38,664 nucleotides of DNA from Bacilli bacterium (GTDB lineage: Bacteria > Bacillota_I > Bacilli_A > RFN20 > CAG-288), in the NCBI GenBank assembly GCA_022780765.1, contig JALEUS010000032.1, positions 1-38,664 on the forward strand, read 5' to 3'. The position numbers were made by a program, and so were the translations under genes. The notes beneath the pieces were generated by a model. That model was not told the origin of the DNA and ran no database searches. It saw only the letters and a list, made by a program, of their open reading frames with translations. This document shows positions 32,510 to 38,664 of this stretch, in pieces (position 1 is the stretch's first letter; each line of letters begins with the position of its first letter).

Positions 32510-33634
32510 ATGTCTAATGAAGAATTAATCAATGAAGAGAACAGCGTAAATAACGTTTCAGAAAGTGAAGTCAAAAAAGAAGTCAACATTGAAGATGGAC
32601 ATGTTTTGACAAAGGAAGAATTAGATTCTCTCTCTCCTTCTAAAGCCCTGGCTTTGCCTTTGAATCAGTATCCTGAGAATAAACCTCTTTTAGAGATAAA
32701 AGATATCGATATCGTTTTCGGAAGAGGAAGGAAGAAGTTTAAAGCAGTGTCCGATGTTTCCTTTAACATCTTCAAAGGGCAGACTGTCTCATTAGTCGGT
32801 GAATCTGGTTCTGGTAAGACCACCATAGGAAGAGCGATCGTCGGAATCAATCCTTTAGGAAAAGGAGAGATCTTATACAAGGGTCAGTGCATCGCTGCTT
32901 CTAAAGATTCAAAGAATAAGATAAATCTCACAAGACATCAGAGGCATCAGCTAGTAAGAAAGATACAGATGATATTCCAAGATCCAGCTGCTTCTTTAAA
33001 TGAGAGAGCAACTATCGAATACATCATAGGTGAAGGCCTTGACAATTTCCATCTCTACAAAAACAAAGAGGAGAGAATGGAGAAGATTGAAAAGATAATC
33101 ACCGATGTCGGTTTGCTTCCTGAGCATCTGACAAGATATCCTCACGAGTTCTCAGGTGGTCAAAGGCAGAGAGTCGGTATTGCACGTTCTATTGTCATGT
33201 CTCCTGAATTCATCGTCTGCGATGAACCTATATCGGCTTTGGATGTCTCCATCCGTGCACAGGTTTTAAATCTTTTGAAGAAGTTCCAAAAAGAGATGGG
33301 ACTTACTTATCTGTTCATCGCTCATGATCTATCTATTGTCAGATTCATCTCAGACAAGGTTGTTGTCATCCATTTAGGAAAGATTGTTGAGATCGCTCCT
33401 ACAGAAGAGCTCTATAAGCATCCTCTTCATCCTTACACCAAATCTCTCATGTCCGCTATTCCTATTCCTGATCCTATCTTGGAGAAAAATAAGAAATTGT
33501 TTGTTTACAATAAGGACATGCACGATTACTCGGTTGACAAACCATCACTTGTTGAAGTAGTCAAAGATCATTTCGTCTACGGCAATGAAAAAGAGATAGA
33601 AGAGTACAAATCTCTGCGTGAATCTCAGCAGTAA
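32510..33634 (+). CDS. amiF: Oligopeptide ABC transporter ATPase, AmiF/OppF type
   Basis: [58 protein letters not shown]. Confidence 0.93.
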   Translation: MSNEELINEENSVNNVSESEVKKEVNIEDGHVLTKEELDSLSPSKALALPLNQYPENKPLLEIKDIDIVFGRGRKKFKAVSDVSFNIFKGQTVSLVGESGSGKTTIGRAIVGINPLGKGEILYKGQCIAASKDSKNKINLTRHQRHQLVRKIQMIFQDPAASLNERATIEYIIGEGLDNFHLYKNKEERMEKIEKIITDVGLLPEHLTRYPHEFSGGQRQRVGIARSIVMSPEFIVCDEPISALDVSIRAQVLNLLKKFQKEMGLTYLFIAHDLSIVRFISDKVVVIHLGKIVEIAPTEELYKHPLHPYTKSLMSAIPIPDPILEKNKKLFVYNKDMHDYSVDKPSLVEVVKDHFVYGNEKEIEEYKSLRESQQ

Positions 33635-33637
33635 AAG

Positions 33638-34846
33638 ATGAAAAAACAAGAGATCCAGATCAACAGAAAGAACATTATTTTAAGAGTTATCTTATTTCTG
33701 TTCTTTCTGACAGTAGGAGTCACTTTCATCGCTTTATATTTCACTGGTGTCCTTCAGTTTCAAAAAGGATATTCAAAGATTGAGATAATTCCTGAGAATC
33801 AGAATATCAAAGCTGATAAGATAGTCTACTATGCTTACTTCGATGGTAATTCTCTTTCAGTGAGACAGAATGTAAAAAATCTTCAAGGATTTTATTCTCC
33901 TAAAGCTAATTATGTTCTCATGCTCACTGATGAATATGCTAACTACGAATCCAGAAACAATCTGAAGACTATCGCTGACAACGAAGGAAAAGAAGTAGAA
34001 GTAGATGAAGTTCTCTATAAGATCCTTCAAGATGCGTATACAAAAAGCAAGGAAGAGAAAAACTATTCTCTGTTAGGATACAAACTCTTTCTTCAGTGGG
34101 ATGTTATCATAGGATTAGATGGTCTTTCTTTAATAAACAGCGATCCATCTGTCAATCCTGAGACAAAAGCACTTCTTGAAAACCAAGTGCAGGTGATCAA
34201 AGAAGAGAGTAAAAGAGAGTTCTTGTCTTTCAGAAATAAAGATGAGAAGTTCTTTGTAAAAGCTTCCTTCACTTCTGAGTACAAGAATATTCTCGATGAT
34301 AATGATCCTTTATTATCCTTAGGGATATTAAAAGATGCTTACATCATTGATTACCTTGCTTCACAGTTAGAAAGAGAAGGAAATAAAGACGGCTTTTTAA
34401 TCTCATCTGATGGATACATCAAAGCATTATCTGAGTATCAAGGAGGCTCGTACAATCTTTACGATATATACGATGATAAAATAAGTCAGGTCGGTTCTAT
34501 TTTAATAAACAAGAATGAATCACATTGCAGATATGCTTTCTTTGATTACTACAAGTCTATGTATTATTCGATAAATGGACAGATAAGGTATCCTCTTGTC
34601 AATATGAAGGATGGGATGGCTTCCTCCTTTGGAAAAGCCTTCTCTATGAAGGGAACTGATCTTCTTGAAACATCTTATAATCTGCTAAACTTTATCTCTC
34701 TTCCAAGAGATGAAGCTATATCTCTTGCTATAAAAAAAGAATATAATAATCTCATCTTCTTTGAAGGGGAGAAGAAAGTCACAACGATAAACGCTGATGA
34801 AAAAAATTATGAAATCATCAGCTCTTACCAGATAGAAAAACACTAG
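33638..34846 (+). CDS. Membrane-anchored protein with weak ApbE (FAD:protein FMN transferase)-like pattern
   Basis: N-terminal TM; NNLKTIADNEGKEVEVDEVLYKILQDAYTKSK and GKAFSMKGTDLLETSYNLLNFISLPRDEAISLAIKKEYNNLIFF resemble ApbE blocks; catalytic motifs degenerate. Confidence 0.4.
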   Translation: MKKQEIQINRKNIILRVILFLFFLTVGVTFIALYFTGVLQFQKGYSKIEIIPENQNIKADKIVYYAYFDGNSLSVRQNVKNLQGFYSPKANYVLMLTDEYANYESRNNLKTIADNEGKEVEVDEVLYKILQDAYTKSKEEKNYSLLGYKLFLQWDVIIGLDGLSLINSDPSVNPETKALLENQVQVIKEESKREFLSFRNKDEKFFVKASFTSEYKNILDDNDPLLSLGILKDAYIIDYLASQLEREGNKDGFLISSDGYIKALSEYQGGSYNLYDIYDDKISQVGSILINKNESHCRYAFFDYYKSMYYSINGQIRYPLVNMKDGMASSFGKAFSMKGTDLLETSYNLLNFISLPRDEAISLAIKKEYNNLIFFEGEKKVTTINADEKNYEIISSYQIEKH

Positions 34847-34857
34847 GAGGTAAACAT

Positions 34858-35328
34858 ATGAAAATCAAAAAGAGTGTCTCTCGATCCTATATAGGCATGT
34901 ACCTTGTTGTTCTCTTTGCTGATGTCTTAACCAGCATGTTAGCAATAAAGTTTTCAAATACTCTTCTCATCGTACTCTTCTCTATCACAGCTGTCAATTT
35001 TGCTTTGCTTTTGACTTCTAATATACTCATGCACAAAGCACCAAAAGTTCATCCTTATTTTCTTATATTCTCTTTTCTCTCCATAAGTGCTGTTGCCATA
35101 GTTGGTCTTGTCTTTCAGATTTTGATCACCATTGAGGGAACAAAAGTCGGTACAGCTTCTCCATACGGTTGGTATATTTTCCCGATAGCTGTCGCTATCA
35201 TCATTCCTGCGATGATCTTCGGTTACAAGTTTGCATTCATGAAGATAGCTGATGATAACTCTGAAAAAAGGAATACAAAGAAGCTTGTCAGCGTTGACTC
35301 TTCAACAATTCCTTCTGTAAAAGAGTGA
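34858..35328 (+). CDS. Predicted 4-TM membrane protein, unknown function
   Basis: Four hydrophobic segments, SD GGAGG upstream; no family recognised. Confidence 0.65.
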   Translation: MKIKKSVSRSYIGMYLVVLFADVLTSMLAIKFSNTLLIVLFSITAVNFALLLTSNILMHKAPKVHPYFLIFSFLSISAVAIVGLVFQILITIEGTKVGTASPYGWYIFPIAVAIIIPAMIFGYKFAFMKIADDNSEKRNTKKLVSVDSSTIPSVKE

Positions 35329-35838
35329 TTATTTCAAATAAAAACTTTTTCCCCAGTTATCAAAATCCCATTTCTCATCGTAGGGATTGATCTCGTAATC
35401 TACATAATATAAAACATCATCGTTACAGATAAAGTTTGTAGGATAATAATCTATGTTATATCCCTTTTCTTTGCACATTTTTGCTGTAGCGATGATTTTT
35501 TTGATGTGTGTCTCTTTTAATTCATTATCGTCTATAAGCTGTTTTAATGTCTTTCCACTTATATACTGTTTGATAATTATTTCATCAGCGATGTTAAAGT
35601 CGATTAAAACGGGTACAGTAACTCCTATTTCAAGGAGCTTTTTATAATCGTTTAACTCTGATTGCATCTTATCTGAGAAAGTGTAATAATCACATTTCTC
35701 ATGATGAATCTTCTTTAAGACAACCTGCATATTTTCACATTCTGCTAAAAAAGAGTAACCTCCCTTCCCTTTACCTAAATAAGAAAGGATCAGATATTCT
35801 TTATTATTTACTACTACTTTATCAGAAATTTTATACAT
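35329..35838 (-). CDS. Small protein-kinase-like (phosphotransferase-fold) protein
   Basis: GKGKGGYSFLAECENMQVVLKKIHH (Gly-loop and Lys), IDYYPTNFICNDDVLYYVDYEINPYDEKWDFDNWG (D-x4-N and DYE); stop codon abuts the stop of the preceding + gene. Confidence 0.55.
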   Translation of the reverse strand: MYKISDKVVVNNKEYLILSYLGKGKGGYSFLAECENMQVVLKKIHHEKCDYYTFSDKMQSELNDYKKLLEIGVTVPVLIDFNIADEIIIKQYISGKTLKQLIDDNELKETHIKKIIATAKMCKEKGYNIDYYPTNFICNDDVLYYVDYEINPYDEKWDFDNWGKSFYLK

Positions 35839-35922
35839 TTTATAAATCAACAGTGAAAAGACACAACGATATTGATACAATTCGTGCGTTGACTGTAACC
35901 CCCTCTATTAATCGGCGTTTTT

Positions 35923-36678
35923 TTAAACGTTCTTCGATCTAAGGAAAGGCGAAGCCATGCCCTTCTTGGAATAGTAATCCGGGATTTTCTTTCCTTTGAA
36001 ACGCCTGCGAATATCCTCAGAAGCGAGTTCACCCGTGCACTCGATGCGTTTCCCGGCATCATGCCATTCCTTGATTTTATATACCTCGCGAACGATACCC
36101 CAGGTGACGGAGAAAATGTATGTTTACTTATCAAGGCTTGGTTTTCGATTATGCCAGCACCCTCTGGTCGCTTCATATCTTGCGTTTTGCGCGCCGAATT
36201 TAGCAGCCATCTCGTTAAGTCTCCAATTCTTGACTTTGATGATGATGTAGCCGAACTCCGGCTCCTGGTAGGTTTTGGCGGATAGTCTCGCTTGAAGTTC
36301 ATCCGTGTTGCAGACGCCGTATTCAGATCCGTGGCCGCTTTGGATGTTGGAAAGTCCAGGGAAGCAGTCGATCAGCGCGGCCTCCACCTCAAAGTATTCC
36401 TTCTCGGTGAGATGCCACCTTTGTATAACGTGAATCACCTTAAGGTTGGCGTCGTTAATTTCACGGATGATCTGCATCTTGTTCGGGTCGGCGTCGTAGT
36501 CATGTATTTCCTTGTCCACGCCGTCATAGTAGTCGAGTATTCCTATGACGTGCTGGAAGACGCGGTTGCCCTTTCCATTCCCGATGTAGAAAGTCTGACC
36601 GTTTCGCGGGTCGATTAAGCGATAAACATAGTAGCCAAGCTGGCCGATTGTCTCATTTGAGAATCCTGTGATTTCCAT
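35923..36678 (-). pseudogene. GIY-YIG (LEM3-like/COG3680-type) protein interrupted by an in-frame TAA
   Basis: YYVYRLIDPRNGQTFYIGNGKGNRVFQHV; TAA at 36126-36124, then the same frame continues TYIFSVTWGIVREVYKIKEWHDAGKRIECTGELASEDIRRRFKGKKIPDYYSKKG to TAA at 35923-35925. Confidence 0.7.
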
Positions 36679-36688
36679 AATGTTCTCC

Positions 36689-36754
36689 TTATTTGTCTTT
36701 CCTCAGTTTCATCATAAGGGCGAACACACCGAATATAGCACCCAAGACCAGCAC
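36689..36754 (-). CDS. Tiny ORF (21 aa) for single-TM basic-tailed peptide
   Basis: GTG start: (M)LVLGAIFGVFALMMKLRKDK*, preceded by AAGGAAAA; stop just before the GIY-YIG SD. Confidence 0.3.
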   Translation of the reverse strand: MLVLGAIFGVFALMMKLRKDK

Positions 36755-36808
36755 TTTTCCTTATTAAAATTACTATGAAATCCCATGGCACCCCCTAGTG
36801 TTGTTTAA

Positions 36809-36859
36809 ATCGTGTTTCTAACATTGTATCACAATATCCTCTTTCGTTAGAAACACGAT
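36809..36859. repeat. 14-bp perfect inverted repeat spaced 23 bp
   Basis: ATCGTGTTTCTAAC (36809-36822) / GTTAGAAACACGAT (36846-36859); minus-strand spacer carries TGATACAAT, an extended -10-like sequence. Confidence 0.85.
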
Positions 36860-36887
36860 CTAATCGATGAAATCAGTCCAATTAAAC

Positions 36888-37876
36888 TCAGCCCCCGATA
36901 TCCTCCACCATTTGCTCAATCATTCTGATGATCTTTACCTTGGCATCGTGGTCATAATGGCCGATGTTGCTCTTGATTCTCTGCACAACATCCAGATTGG
37001 CCACGTAGGCATCTGCCATCCATTCGATGACGTAGTACTGCTAGAACTCTCCGTCGTTCTTCTTGTGCTTGTGCGTCAGGAAATCCGTCGTGTAGGTCTT
37101 CTAAAGGAGCACGTTGCCCTTGTACTTCTCGTTGGATAGGATGGAGAAGACGGTGCTCAGCCTCCAGACGTCCTTGTTCATCGGCATTTTTACGCCCATC
37201 ACATGAGTTTCTCGCAGATAGCCTTGTAGGAGAACACATTCATGAACCATCGGTATATGATTCTTACCTTCGCAGCCTGCTCCTCGTCGATTTCCATCAT
37301 CCCATCCTTGACCTTGCGGTATCCTAGCAACGAGCTGTATGCTACGCTCACCTTGCCGTCGGACATGGATTTGCTTCCTCCTCAGGTGACGTTCTCCCTA
37401 AGGGAGCGCGATTCGTCCTAGTCCAATGAGGACATGATGGTAATGAGGAGCTTGCCCTTGGAGTCGAGGGTGTAGATGTTCTCCTTCTTGAAGAAGCGCT
37501 CGACGTCCTTCTCCTTGAGCCTTCTAATCGTGGTGATGGAGTCGACGATGTTCCTCACGAATCGGCTTACCAACTTCGTGACTATGAGGTCGATCCTCCC
37601 AGCCATCGCGTCCTTTATCATCGTATTGAACCCGACGTGGTTCTTGGTGCCCGTACCGGAGATGCCCTCGTCGGCGTAGACCCTGACGAATTCCCACCCG
37701 GGGTTCGCCTCGATCATCTTCGTGTGGTAGTTAACCTGGGACTGGTAGGACGTGAACTGCTCGTCGCTGTCCGTGGATACTCGGGCATAGCCCGCAACCC
37801 TCCTCTTCCTCTTCCTCGCCTTGGGGAGGTGCGTCATCGTTTTCACCGTTGACGGGATAACCGTTACTTTTGGCAT
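36888..37876 (-). pseudogene. Large serine recombinase (copy B), interrupted
   Basis: VAGYARVSTDSDEQFTSYQSQ...DEGISGT...SRFVRN...ENIYTLDSKGKLLITIMSSLD[TAG]DESRSLRENVT[TGA]GGSKSMSDGKVSVAYSSLLGY; frameshift near 37200; then STVFSILSNEKYKGNVLL[TAG]KTYTTDFLTHKHKKNDGEF[TAG]QYYV. Confidence 0.85.
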
Positions 37877-38664
37877 TTTCTTTCTCTCTGCTCCCTTCTT
37901 TCCTTGATTGCAATTTGTCTGGCCCTTTCCCTCATCTCGGGCGTTCAGCTGTGCCTACTGGAGACATCATCGCACGACACGTCCATCGCCCCTCCGTCTT
38001 TGAACACGATTGATAGCTTCTTTCCGGGCCTGACTAGAATTTTCTCTATCTTATCGATATCCTCTGTAGACTTCTCGATGATTTAGCCATTCCCGCGCAA
38101 AGTATCGCCCCTATGGACCCCGTTGCAGATCCACTTGTATGAATCCTTATAGTTCTTCTTCCTGACGAAGGTGTGCCCGCATTCCGCGCATATTATCTAT
38201 CCCCTCAGCGGATTGTCGGCGTGGGTGGTAAACGGCACGTTCTCCACCGTCCTTTTGAATTCCTCCTAGACATTCTTGAACTCCTCCATGCTGATGAGCG
38301 GATCGTGGTTTTCCTCGACGTAGTATTTCTTCAGCTCAACGTTGTTCCTGAGCGTCTTCTTGGCGAAGTGGTTCTCCCGTTTGGACTTCTGGAGTATGAG
38401 GGCACCCATGTAGTCGATGTTCCTCAGTATCCTTCTCACCCCCGTTTGAAGGAAGCTGTACCCATTCATGGTCTTCCACCCCTCCTTGTTTAGGATACTC
38501 GTTATCCTCGTGACGCCGTTTCTCTCAAGATAGAGTCGGAATATTTCCTTCACTATCTCGGCCTCGCTCTCCTCAACTCTCAGGATTCCTCCGTCATTTC
38601 GGTAGCCAAGCATCCTCAGACTGTAGACCTTGCCCTCCTCGAAGTTGTGATGAATGCGGAGCTT
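37864..38664 (-). pseudogene. Large serine recombinase (copy A), C-terminal part, continues beyond window; four in-frame stops
   Basis: LGYRNDGGILRVEESEAEIVKEIFRLYLERNGVTRITSILNKEGW...FKNV[TAG]EEFKRTVENVPFTTHADNPLRG[TAG]IICAECGHTFVRKKNYKDSYKWIC...GNG[TAA]IIEKSTEDIDKIEK...SRHS[TGA]TPEMRERARQ; no frameshift seen. Confidence 0.85.

Larger units (their letters stand above)
35881..38664. mobile_element. Higher-GC accessory segment (decaying recombinase-bearing element), right end outside window
   Basis: Composition shift from AT-rich chromosome (a sampled line, 37501-37560, is ~53% GC), recombinases, GIY-YIG gene, interrupted genes. Confidence 0.6.

Noticed and set aside
35847-36302. ORF 35847-36302 (-) as a separate gene
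   Set aside because: Out of frame with the GIY-YIG continuation, which is clearly family-like in the other frame; this ORF is low-complexity and spurious.
36292-38493. Plus-strand ORFs opposite the GIY-YIG and recombinase genes
   Set aside because: Antisense open frames caused by the GC-richer composition; no recognisable domains.
36888-38664. Host genome using an alternative genetic code (TGA=Trp and/or TAG=Gln)
   Set aside because: Chromosomal genes here use TGA as terminal stops (RadC-coupled peptide, obgE, ruvA, secDF, prp) and TAG in others, and encode Trp with TGG; any recoding would be limited to the element.

Overview
Low-GC Firmicutes/Mollicutes-like chromosomal segment; every call is from reading the sequence and the ORF track, with no database search. 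Order: 3' end of valS; a double-glycine-leader membrane peptide coupled to radC; a Sel1-repeat protein; an aldehyde dehydrogenase; a complete 16S-23S-5S rRNA operon; rplU-prp-rpmA; obgE; ruvAB; secDF; recJ; a small hypothetical; divIB-ftsA-like-ftsZ; pheST; a DUF177-like protein; and an Ami/Opp-type oligopeptide transporter operon with two trailing membrane-protein genes. A small kinase-like gene follows on the minus strand. From about 35.9 kb to the window end there is a higher-GC accessory segment, all minus strand, with a GIY-YIG gene and two tandem large serine recombinases, each interrupted by stops. Most notable: (1) the AmiA/OppA-like lipoprotein appears circularly permuted, with the family's C-terminal segment directly after the lipobox linker and the ORF ending at the GWGPDxxDPSTY region; (2) the AmiE/OppD ATPase carries a ~385-aa coiled-coil-rich insertion between Walker A and the Q-loop; (3) the recombinases have in-frame TAG/TGA stops mostly at positions normally Gln/Trp, consistent with C:G->T:A decay or, less likely, recoding; (4) the double-glycine peptide has its Shine-Dalgarno inside a terminator-like hairpin, part of a recurring terminator-next-to-RBS layout; (5) two cre-like boxes precede the transporter operon; (6) ruvA looks leaderless.
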